From Muricea muricata (lineage: Eukaryota > Cnidaria > Anthozoa > Malacalcyonacea > Plexauridae): a stretch of 64,000 nt of DNA. The notes under the pieces were generated by a model. It saw only the letters and a list, made by a program, of their open reading frames with translations. It did no database searches and was not told where the DNA came from. Positions within the stretch are counted from its first letter, which is position 1; every line of letters starts with the position of its first letter. Shown one piece after another: positions 49,701 to 64,000 of the stretch. Both the position numbers and the translations under genes were made by a program. Location: NCBI GenBank assembly GCA_963855995.1, contig OY979722.1:4278001-4342000 (forward strand), written 5' to 3'.

Positions 49701-52700
49701 TAATCGGTCGGTCATTCTCAGGTTCATAAAGAGGTTCAATAGGCGGAGAAGCTTGAGAAAGTGTACTCTGAGCTCGAGGTTGACGTTCTGACACCAAAGA
49801 CTGTAATTTCTCTTCGGCTGCTTGCCACTGCTCATCAGGAATCTCTAAATCCGCAGGCGCTTGGACCGGCTCTGACCAACTGTGATAAAACAAAATAAAT
49901 AGAGAGATTAGTTGCATGGTCTGCGAAGTCGCTAGTTCGACATGTTAATTATTAGGTCCTTTAGATGACCTTCGACGACCGGTCCTTTAGGAAGCGATGC
50001 TACATGTGATACAAACTCAACTTTGAGAAATTTTTATTCCCATGCTCTTTCCAACAGGTCTGATACTAGATTTCGTTTTTCTTGCTAAAGTCAACTGAAG
50101 TTTAGTCCAAAATTGGAATTGCTCATCGACCCACTTGAGGTCAGCGAGGATCAGGTTTGATTTACGCCACTGTCACTACCTCAATCTATCTTTTGGCCAT
50201 TCATTTGTGTTGCATCCTCCCGATTAGGGAAGAAAAGGTAGCGATAGTGCTCGTGGTATTACTGGTAGTGGACTGCGTGAGTCAGATCTGATCCTAGCAA
50301 ATCTCCTACAGGTTACAGATTCGTAAAACTAGATATAGATTTATAAACTACATAACTCGATTCATAAACTAGATTCAAAGATTACTATGAACTAAATTTC
50401 TCATACTACAGATCCATGTCACTCGTTTTTTGTCAATTTTGGTCAGCGCTTTACTAAATTTCATGTTATTGTTCTACGGGCTCAACATCAAGATTAAGCA
50501 TGACATGAACCAATAACCATTCTAGACATGGCAAAAGGGTCATGTGCCGTTAAATCTCGATGTTAAATCCTTAACAAGAAGGTACGTAAAGTCCAATAAA
50601 TCACTAACAAAACTTCATAAAGAACGAGGGATAAACATATATAACCAGATTTTCTACAGTATGTAAACATTTTCTTACTTTTCAGCGGGGACCCGAGCCG
50701 CCCTTTGCTTATTCCTAGGACAATCTTTGGCCCAATGACCATCCTCTCCACACTTGAAACAAGTCGTAGTAGCTGTACTGCCGCTTATACGCCTGTTACC
50801 TCCAGCGCTGTTTCCCTTTCTTTTCTTCCACTGATCTTTCTTGCCGTCCGCTTGTTCATTCGCCTGCTGTTTCTGTTTCCACATTTTCCGTTTGTACGCA
50901 GCGTAGTTTGTGCCGTGTCCGCGCCGGCTGAAGCGACGAACTTTCATATTCAACGCACGGAAGTTTTCGCTGACTAACCCAGAGGACCTGTAGGAATGAA
51001 TTATCTACCGGCATTACTCTACAGGCTTTATTGTACAGGGTAAAACTAGAGACTAACTAAACTAAACCCCCTATGTTAAACCTAAAAAGCCGAACCCTTA
51101 ACCTCGTAGTGCTGGGGATACTTCAGATCAGAAGTTGGTTGTTGTATGAAAGATAAATAGCGCCATCCACCAGATTAAGTTCTTTCTCAATGTATATTAA
51201 AACCGTCGCCCATCCGTCTCGTCCCCTGGCGTTTCGTCCCGTAACAATCTTGTCCCGCGTGTCGTAGTTTCGTAGACTTTCTCATTTTAAAATGTTGTAG
51301 TAATAAGAAATCTAGAACATTTTTTGGACTCCAGATTGCATCAGGGGCCGGTTGTGCGAAAGGTGGAGAGCATGCACCATCCGCCGGGTAGTGATTTTTC
51401 AACTGCCACAGAAAGGCATAAAAAGCAATGACACCAGGGACATTAAGCTCACAATAGATATAAAAGTGACTTCATCTCGAAAATGCTGAACTTTAATATG
51501 GGTTTTAGCAGTTACTGAACATGTTTAGAAAGTTTGAAAAAATCGCTATCCGGTCGATAGCGTTATTCACCTTTCGTACAACCGAACCCCAGAAATCTTA
51601 GAAACATTAATATTGTCTAGTATACAGTGTTTACTTCGCTGAACTAAATTTGATTCGCGTACAAACTTTTGTATCAGTTGCAAGTTGGTATGGTTTATTC
51701 TCATCATGTTACAACGTTAACTAATATGTGGATTGGATAAATATTTCGCAAAATGTTTTTCAGAAGGTTTGAACAACTTTTGCTGTACCTCTTCTTAGAA
51801 TAGTTTCCCTTGTTATTTATCTCCGACTGTGACAGTTCATCTTCGTTTGCTTCATACATCTTCCCATTTTCAACCTGTTCCACGTCTTCTTCTTGGCAAG
51901 CACCACCAGACGTTTTCATTTTCTTTGCCGGTTGTTCCTCCGCATCATCTTCAAACGATGGATCGACATCTTGAGACGTTGACGAGGTCTCTACCGCTCG
52001 AGCTCTTTTCCGTTTTGTGTTCGAGTTGTTTTTTGCGTTACGAGCTCCGATATTCTCTCTCTTGGCCAAGAATTCCGAATTATTGTCCGATGAATGTTTA
52101 ACGGTAGGCTCATGTGTCTCATATCCCGTGCTTTGGGACGGAATGGGGTTTTTTGTTTTCAAAGGTGAATTGATGTTGTTCTCATTGATATCATGGGTAG
52201 GTACTGAATCACTGGAACTATATTCTTTGTTTTCGGATGCTTGCTTCGAAGAGACTCGTCCATTTGCATGACTGCCCTTAAGTGTACAGTCTTTCACAGA
52301 CTCGTGGTCTACTGTTGATTTCCCTTTAAATCCACCAAGACCGCTTGTCGATCTAACATCTTTAGTGTTACCTTTCTCATCACTTGAAAAGGGCAATGTT
52401 TCAGTTTCATCACCTTGACCATGCGCATTATCAACATCACCATCGAGACATCCCCTTGAATCGTTAAAATTGCCTCGATCGTTTCCGTTTAGAATAGGAT
52501 CGATGATTACATTTGAAATGTTTTCGGCTAGCTCTGATTTGTTCTTTTCCAACCAATCGCTAGCCAGAGCTGATCGACGTTTCATTCGCTTCGCGAGCGC
52601 AGATTTCCCCATCATCATTCTTGGTTTGTTAGAGACTTCTTTTCTGTAAGAGATCGTTGGAGAATTATTGCTATAGAGTTGATGTGTGTCCTAATATACC

Positions 52701-55700
52701 CTTTTTCAGCTTGCATGCAAATTAACCCATTTCAGACCACATGATTGCTGAATGGCCAATGAGGGTCTATTTCAAGAAGGAATCGTACACACGTCGAAAT
52801 CCAAGGTAGGGACAGTACAAGTGCTCCAACAGCAGTGGAATCTACGTCTGCAACCAGCTACAGCGGAGCGTAGTGTATGGCTATGATTTCCACCCTAGAT
52901 TATTCTATCCTTTTTTTATTAGTAGCTTATCCACAAGGGCAGGGTCACCACAACAGCGTGAGCCAATTACTGTGGGCCCGTATTACCTATCCCACCCTGT
53001 CAACTTTCCCTGTGGGAGGGACCGGAGCACCCGGAGAAAACCCACAACTTTCGGCAGAGCGTTGAATATACTCTTTTCCCGTGAGGACTAGGTTCCAGTC
53101 CACCTTACGGGGGATCAAACTCGGAACCTCAGAGGTGAAAGGCGAGTGGCCTGATCACTACACTACCAAAGCCCCGGGCCCTTCTTCAGAAATTATTGAA
53201 GATCGAGTCAATTTTAAATGCCACAAAAATCATAATTAAAAAATTATCCCAAAGCCTTTTGTTGCACAGTATGATAATACTGCAGAGATCAAACTATATT
53301 AACAGTCAAACCTTACTTTGCAGAGGAGATTGTAAAACCCAGATCATTAGAAGTGCCACAGTCATTTCTCACTTCAGAGGGTTGATGTCCATTCTGCAAA
53401 CAAAAAACATACATTTACATGTAGCTATTAGCTAAGGGCAGCATACAATCAATTGTGGAAAGTATATATGTCCAACATGCACTACATTGATTAGCTGACA
53501 CCCTGAGTGTAAACATCAGTGTGTCATAACATTTACCTCGTTCTGTTTAACATCTTCACTTGTGCTTTCCATAAAATCTGTCTTAAGTTTATTGGCTGAT
53601 GGTTTCTTCTGCCTTTGACCGCCGTGACATAATTTTATAGGTTTGTATTCTGTAGGAGATATTTTAATCCTGACTGATCTCTTAGCTGTTACAGGGGTAT
53701 TACTTTTATTCAAGCTCTTTCCAAAAACATCATCCTCCAGTTGTTCCTAAAATTTGTCGGAGAAATCGTTCAATCCCGGATAATTCCAGGTAACGAGCCC
53801 GATAATTTCATGCCTTGATCAACTCAAGTCTTAACTCAATCTTGACCTCTGTAAATCATTACTTTAATTCTAAATACACACAAATGTTGCAATCTTAATC
53901 CTAATCCTAGCTACAGTACCCCATAGTACACTCTAATTGCTCATTTCCTTGTCAACCCTGCCGCAAAGCATGGGTTGCTTGGAAGGACAGTGAAACAAAG
54001 AGCAGCATTCAAGAGATGTGGAACAAATGGTACAAACATTTGAGGCCTATTCTCAAAGATAACAAGGTATTTATACTTTCTTCCTCTTATTAAAAATAAC
54101 ATCAAGTAGATTTGCCACAAGCAACTTGCATCACTTGCAAGCACGTCAAATTCCCTAGGAGCAAAAATGCTCCAGTGACGTCATTTTGAGCTAATTATAC
54201 TCTGTATTCTAAACTCAATTTTGTAAAAAAAACATCATATATATAATTTCAGCTATATAAATAATGGATTTGAAGATAAGGAAAGCTTTAGGCTATGTTG
54301 GTATTCACAATTTACAACCTCAGAGGCAATATTTACATACTTAATACCCACATAATTTTAATTGGTTTTTGCGCCAACATACTTAATAAGATTTCCAACT
54401 TTGCAAGTGACACAAGTTGCTCGCTCCTTTCTTAAGCATGCCTTTTTTGTTGCCTAGATAACAAGCAATCGTTTGTATTTCTCACTACAATTTTAACTTT
54501 TTAAAGCCTTCTTCGCATTGTGCCTTATTGCACTTTGCAGTTTTCAGGTGGAAAATGCTTTGAACAGCATCTGAATACTGAAAGGTCAACAAGCTCTGCC
54601 AGCCACACGGATCTTACTTTAAAGATCATCATTATCAAGTCCATGTGCTAAATAGTTGTACCTCATCAACAGGCCTTGAGCTTGTTTTCTTTACATCGCT
54701 TGCATCTCTTTTAAGTTGATTGTACTTCAAGTAAGTTTCTATTAACATATTGACGACTATGTTACATGAGGGGGTGCAGGAGCCAACTTAAACTGACAGA
54801 AGCATCCCTGATGCCCCCACTTGGCAACAGCCAGAACACAGTGTCGTTTCATTTTAATGAAATTTACTAATTTCATCGTGTTTTCCAAAGGATTTACCTT
54901 TTTGAACTAGATCAAAAGTTAACTACTCCATCTTGCAAATCATCTATCGTCTTACCTCGTATTTCTTCTGAAGCATTGTTTACATCATCCTTGAAAAAGT
55001 TAAAAAATTGTTGTGAAAACTGTCAGCTAGTCATATTCATTTAAAAAATAGACATAGACTTTTCGTCAGTAAAATTTTTGTCTTTACAAATGGGAGATTT
55101 CGAAGGGCATTTTGGCTCGTACCAATCCCCTAGGGGAAGGAGTTTTACACTGTCAAGAGCTCATTTCAAGAGGAGCAAATCCAATAGACCTTTCCAGTAA
55201 TTACATCATAGCTAACACTGTTTTCAACTTAGGACCAACTTAAATGTAGTGGATTTTAAGTTTTTTGTCACAGGCTATGGTCAGAGGCCCAGAACATCCT
55301 TCATCAACACATGCATGAAAAAGAATTTGGGATTTTGAGTATTAAACTTGGAAATAAGCTTAAACACGAAAACGAGGCTGAGGGTCATGGCCCCTCGGTT
55401 TCGTGCTTAAGCTTATTTCCACATTTATTGGTCAAAATTCGTTTTCGTCCATGTGTTGAATGTGTTTCAAGGATGCCCTGTGCTTCTGACCATAGACTCT
55501 GAGAAATAAACTTAAAATCCACTCTATTTAAGGTGGTCATAAGTTAGCTGTGACGTAATTACTGGAAAGGTTTATTCAAAGCTGGGTTGGAGAGCTAACT
55601 CTAAATTTTAGCCAGTAAACTCACTGTTATAATTTCTGCAATTTTATACAAGCAACTGGAAAATTTGCTTTAAAATTTACATCAACCCAGGATTAAGCCA

Positions 55701-55836
55701 TAACCTCATGGTATATACTATTGATACGAGTTCCTTCAAAGAAGTACCTTGTTTGGCCTTCTGCCATGTTTGCGTTCAAACATGCTTTCCCAAGCTTTCA
55801 GTTCCCCTTTCAGACATTTCAGTTCGCCCAATGACT
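40772..55836 (-). CDS. RECQL4: RecQ-like helicase RECQL4 with Sld2 N terminus
   Basis: DNA helicase and replication-initiation factor. Sixteen exons found: 55836-55748, 54989-54956, 54738-54662, 53746-53537, 53393-53317, 52643-51789, 50987-50679, 49879-49701, 49506-49414, 48740-48604, 48048-47779, 47620-47438, 45577-45363, 44493-44196, 43074-42025, 41269-40772; all phases agree and give about 1,525 residues (human 1,208). The first exon, needed to supply the start and one base, was not located. Sld2 motif: [38 protein letters not shown]. Then a zinc knuckle ([14 protein letters not shown]), helicase Walker A STGAGKS, DEAH box ([17 protein letters not shown]), [21 protein letters not shown] and [17 protein letters not shown]...GRAGRDG. 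The C terminus keeps [18 protein letters not shown] and [20 protein letters not shown]. An acidic insert of about 150 residues lies in exon 43074-42025. Confidence 0.93.
41421..41775. mobile_element. Palindromic MITE in RECQL4 last intron
   Basis: Arms of about 100 bp: TTTAGACAAAATTTTGAAAT, AAATATTACCACA, AAACTTAGTAAAATTG and AAGTTTGGTTGTAAAATGTT are mirrored from 41638 to 41775. A degenerate relative is seen near 30590-30840 (GCTATATTTTACGTATTTTACAACAT type). Confidence 0.75.
42560..42720. repeat. Cluster of TGACGTCA-type palindromes inside RECQL4 coding exon
   Basis: At least five GACGTCA/TGACGTC sites in about 140 bp (for example 42605-42640, GTGACGTCATCATGACTTGG). On the coding strand they spell an imperfect repeat, NDVT, HDDVT, GRDV, GDDV, GNDV. 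Could be a low-complexity expansion of a GATGACGT unit. Confidence 0.7.
43678..44175. mobile_element. TIR element in RECQL4 intron, abutting a splice donor
   Basis: GAAAGCTTAAGCAAGCAACA ...TGTCAACACGGACGGCAGCAG at 43678-43730 is mirrored at 44122-44175, ending GCTTGCTTAAGCTCTC. Inside it a second foldback (about 44008-44123, GATGGCGATGATGGCGACAG / CTGACGCCATCATTCGCCATC) is nested. Its right end is only some 20 bp from the donor GTGTGTAAC at 44195. Confidence 0.8.
44549..44770. mobile_element. 240-bp dispersed repeat (family D), copy 2
   Basis: TATATCAAATGAAAGCCATT AAAAAG at the left and TTAATAGCCTCAATTTGATA at the right, as in 40450-40695. Lies in the RECQL4 intron upstream of exon 44493-44196. 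Confidence 0.7.
45695..46415. mobile_element. Cluster of palindromic MITEs in RECQL4 intron
   Basis: GAGACTACAAAGAAAGGCAG GTTCAGTCAAAAAAGCGTAAG (45698) is mirrored at 45880-45955; the CACTGGCTAGGAACATGGCG CCCATG unit then recurs at 46305-46340 and a diverged one at 46207. The CCGGAAATATTAAAA / CTACTAATACxGGGGG centre occurs twice. At least two rounds of insertion are needed. Confidence 0.75.
47118..47335. repeat. Inverted-repeat element in RECQL4 intron
   Basis: GGACAATCAGGTAATAATTC CGTGTTCTCAGTA (47122) is mirrored by TACTGAGAACACGGAATTAT TACCGACAATCAG (to 47331). The inside carries GGTTAGAGTTAGGGCTGGGG-type sequence. Confidence 0.75.
48919..48998 (-). repeat. tRNA-like sequence (pseudo-tRNA or SINE head)
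   Basis: On the minus strand CCCCGTAGCTCAGCTCTCGG GTAGCAT followed by GATCGTAGGTTCGATTCCCG resembles RNA polymerase III A and B boxes. A second B-box-like GATCGTAGGTTCCATTTCCG lies at 49148-49172. Arms do not pair well enough for a functional tRNA. Confidence 0.55.
49186..49256. repeat. 20-bp tandem repeat
   Basis: Three and a half copies of ACGACCTAGAATCTATGAGT, in RECQL4 intron between exons 49506-49414 and 48740-48604. Confidence 0.9.
51130..51596. mobile_element. MITE family B copy in RECQL4 intron
   Basis: Left TTGGTTGTTGTATGAAAGAT AAATAGCGCCATCCACCAG; right CGGTCGATAGCGTTATTCAC CTTTCGTACAACCGAACCCC, inverted. TGCTGAACTTTAATATGGGT is shared with 808-827. Confidence 0.7.
52905..53185 (-). 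mobile_element. tRNA-derived SINE
   Basis: Minus strand starts with a tRNA-like head (GGGCTTTGGTAGTGTAGTGA as A box; CCGAGTTTGATCCCCCG as B box). A body follows with GGGTTTTCTCCGGGTGCTCC GGTCCCTCCCACAGGG, a motif conserved in SINEs of many animals, and an A-rich end ACTAATAAAAAAAGG. A degenerate piece of the same body occurs near 34998-35050 on the plus strand. Inserted in the RECQL4 intron before exon 52643. Confidence 0.8.
55189..55573. mobile_element. Palindromic MITE, about 385 bp
   Basis: CCTTTCCAGTAATTACATCA TAGCTAAC at the left and GTTAGCTGTGACGTAATTAC TGGAAAGG at the right. Internal arms (GTGGATTTTAAGTTT, CTATGGTCAGAGGC, AAATAAGCTTAAACACGAAA) are mirrored too. Lies in RECQL4 intron; a family A relic follows at 55572-55710. 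Confidence 0.8.
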
Positions 55837-57092
55837 CTATGAAACACGAGCAACAACACAATATACACTTAAATCTATACCAAGCATTACAATACATGTT
55901 CAATACAAAATGCTTCCAAATACAAATAGTGAGGTAATAGATATATGTATACTAATATTATCATAAACGTTCATAAACCTACTTTCCCCAAGCATATCTT
56001 CCTAGTTTAAATATTGATAACTCTATATGGTAAAACTAGATATTTTACACAGCATAAACACATAAATTGTAAACTAAATATTGTATTTTGTTCGTTTGTT
56101 GTTCTTCGTTTCATTTGCTAAATTTCCACTTTCCCGCCATTCCACACGACCGTGTCCCAGTTGTGGACTGGATCTGAACGTACCAAGTTCGTTAGCAATA
56201 AAAGCAAAAAAGCCAAATCGAACAACTAGGGGAAAGGGAGCACTTTCTCTTATTCCCCGTCGTGTTACGAAGAAAGGATGTTTTAAGATGAATTATTTTT
56301 TATTTCTATGGAGATCGCAGGTATCACGGGCTATACCCCCCCCTTTTTGTGGGCCAAAATGAATACACTAAGTACTGAATAAAATATGAACAGAAACTAC
56401 AATCTTGGACTTGGACAAAACGTGTGGAGACACTTATTGAAATTTTGAAGTCAAGCTACGTGTGCTATTCTTAAATGATTTGAATATTTACAATTTTCAT
56501 TCTCAACCCCCCCCTCCCCTGGTCCAACATTGACATAATTCAAAAGCCGCATGTCCGAAGCAAAGGTTTTATCTCCGCAACATTTTGAATGGGGGGGGGG
56601 GGGGGGGTAATGGATTCTACAAACCCTAGCAATATGACATATGATCGCTCAGTTGTCTCAACAATTTTTTTTGTAGCAAATATTTACTTCCTGACGACTC
56701 ATCCCTTCCCCCTTTTTTCATTGAAATGTTCCATTTTAACGATAAACTAATAGACCTATCTTATGACGTAAAAAGCTGAATAGAAATGTTACACCAAGTT
56801 TGATTGGCTTGGATGAAGTATCGAGCCAATCAAATTTTCTGTTACATAAATTCTGCATTTGACGTCATTATGAGAGCCGTCTATTAGTTTTATTGGTCAG
56901 TAACTTTGGCCTCCCGTCATAATATTTATACCCGATGCTTGACTGCTTAGTAATTCGAGACATTGTGAGAGATAAGGTGATTGTGAGAGGTAAGGTCATC
57001 TAAAGATTCATGTATGTTATTGACACAAAGTAAATTTTGTATGCTTTATTTTCTTTATCCGTACAAATCCGTATCAGTGAAATCGTCTCTCT
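55837..57092. other. RECQL4 upstream region / beta-tubulin 3' region
   Basis: Should contain RECQL4 exon 1 and promoter; candidate ATGs near 55906 and 56142 do not end in the required phase 1, so exon 1 stays unassigned. Also an inverted repeat at 56747-56888 (CTAATAGACCTATCTTATGACG against ATTATGAGAGCCGTCTATTAG) and a G-run near 56592. Confidence 0.4.
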
Positions 57093-60751
<3,659 letters not shown>

Positions 60752-61724
60752 CTTTAACACTAAAAACTTACTTTGGATATTAAAATCTACCTGCAAAACA
60801 AAAGTACTTGGCTACGCCTCGAAAACTTTCACAAAGTGAAAAACTGTTAAAATTGTCCACGCCACTTCGACGTTTGTATACGTCATCAAACGAGGCACTG
60901 ATTGGTTAATGAGACAAAAAAAGGTAAAAATTGACCAATCAGAGACCTTTTTCTGATGAAACAGTTGGAAACAAGTTTATCCGGTTTTAAAACTAAAGAG
61001 GAGCAGGCTAAAACTAAAACTGATTTCTTAAAAATTGCTTAAAAAAATAACTGAACCATGATTGAACTCATTTGAATACTTTAATTGTAATAATCGTCGC
61101 TAAAGTGACTTTTTCTCACTTAATTTCATTAGATTAAAGCTGTCAAAAAGTTGCAATTGAACCAAAATTTTCGGTTGAAATCCCCCCACCAAGTAGCAAC
61201 CCTAGGGGCATGAACACCCCTAATTCCGTGTTTCAAAGTATTGTAATGAACGTTTGGTGCACAAAACTATACATTTTTGGTCTTATTATTTATACACTTA
61301 AATTGGAGAATTGACATCTCTATGCAATTTCTCAAAAATACCTGGCACCTTTATTTCACTTTTACCCCCCCCCCCCCTCACCTACTGAAAGCCTCCCTTA
61401 CATAAAGCTTGTCAGTAGCAAAGCCAGCCCCACAATTTGGTCATGCTATGCAAATTTAAACATTATTCATTTCTTTAGAAATTGATCCTTTTACAGTCTA
61501 AAAACACAGAAAAATTTGCATTTGCATGATTGGCTAAATGTCAGGCTGGCTTTGCTATTGAAGTTTGTATTTTCTCAAAGCAGTCATGAGCAAAGTGAGA
61601 CAATCGTGTCGCAATTTTGTAATTTATTTATGATACGCTGCATATCTACCTAATAGTTTTCAATTAACACAACAGACAATTTTAGCAAATCTATCAACGT
61701 CGTTTTAGAAACGAAGTCTTTAAA
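60752..61724. other. Intergenic region between the two beta-tubulin genes
   Basis: Promoter of gene 1 and 3' end of gene 2. Contains an inverted repeat (AGTAGCAAAGCCAGCC at 61411 against GGCTGGCTTTGCTATT at 61542, with ATGCAAAT-type octamers inside) and a C-run near 61365. GACCAATCAGAG at 60933 and GATTGGTTAATGAG at 60899 contain inverted CCAAT-type boxes. No gene. Confidence 0.45.
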
Positions 61725-63996
<2,272 letters not shown>

Positions 63997-64000
63997 TTTG

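Noticed and set aside
56081-56362. ORF near the RECQL4 5' end, possible separate gene
   Set aside because: No homology or splice support; the ATG at 56142 on the minus strand does not give the phase needed for RECQL4 exon 1 either.

Overview
This is nuclear DNA of a non-vertebrate animal. The genes are split by short AT-rich introns with GT..AG sites, the sequence is AT-rich, and every intron and gap is littered with small inverted-repeat transposons. A conodipine-like secreted phospholipase A2, a selenocysteine-type MsrA, a P2X7 C-terminal-like domain relic and a Penelope-like reverse-transcriptase fragment together suggest a marine invertebrate, most likely a cnidarian. The species cannot be named from the sequence alone. 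All exon borders below were worked out by hand from splice sites, reading phase and family conservation. Layout from left to right: the 5' half of a copper-transporting P-type ATPase (ATP7; minus, runs off the left edge, three HMA metal-binding domains visible); a complete glycine cleavage H protein (GCSH; plus) divergent from it; a peptide methionine sulfoxide reductase (MsrA; minus) convergent with GCSH. A gene-poor stretch at 11-19 kb holds a TTAA-flanked transposon with a decayed P2X7-C-like gene. Next come a small mucin-like type I membrane protein (minus) with a LINE fragment in its first intron, a secreted PLA2 (plus), an SHCBP1/nessun dorma homologue (plus), a tandem pair of METTL27-like methyltransferases (minus), a RECQL4 helicase spread over 15 kb (minus) and a tandem pair of beta-tubulin genes (minus). 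The genes are unrelated housekeeping and cell-cycle functions rather than an operon-like pathway. The clearest special feature is the MsrA gene. Its catalytic GCFW motif reads G-TGA-FW in frame, and about 330 nt after its stop codon the transcript can fold into a canonical SECIS element (ATGA quartet, 11-bp helix, AA at the start of the apical loop, matching GA strand), so it should be a selenoprotein. Two further notable features are mobile: a TTAA-bounded terminal-inverted-repeat element carrying a P2X7-C-like zinc-binding domain gene, and a TA-bounded element of about 1.1 kb in a beta-tubulin intron carrying one intact 174-residue ORF of an unrecognised family. At least a dozen families of small palindromic elements (MITEs) occur, several with clean target-site duplications.
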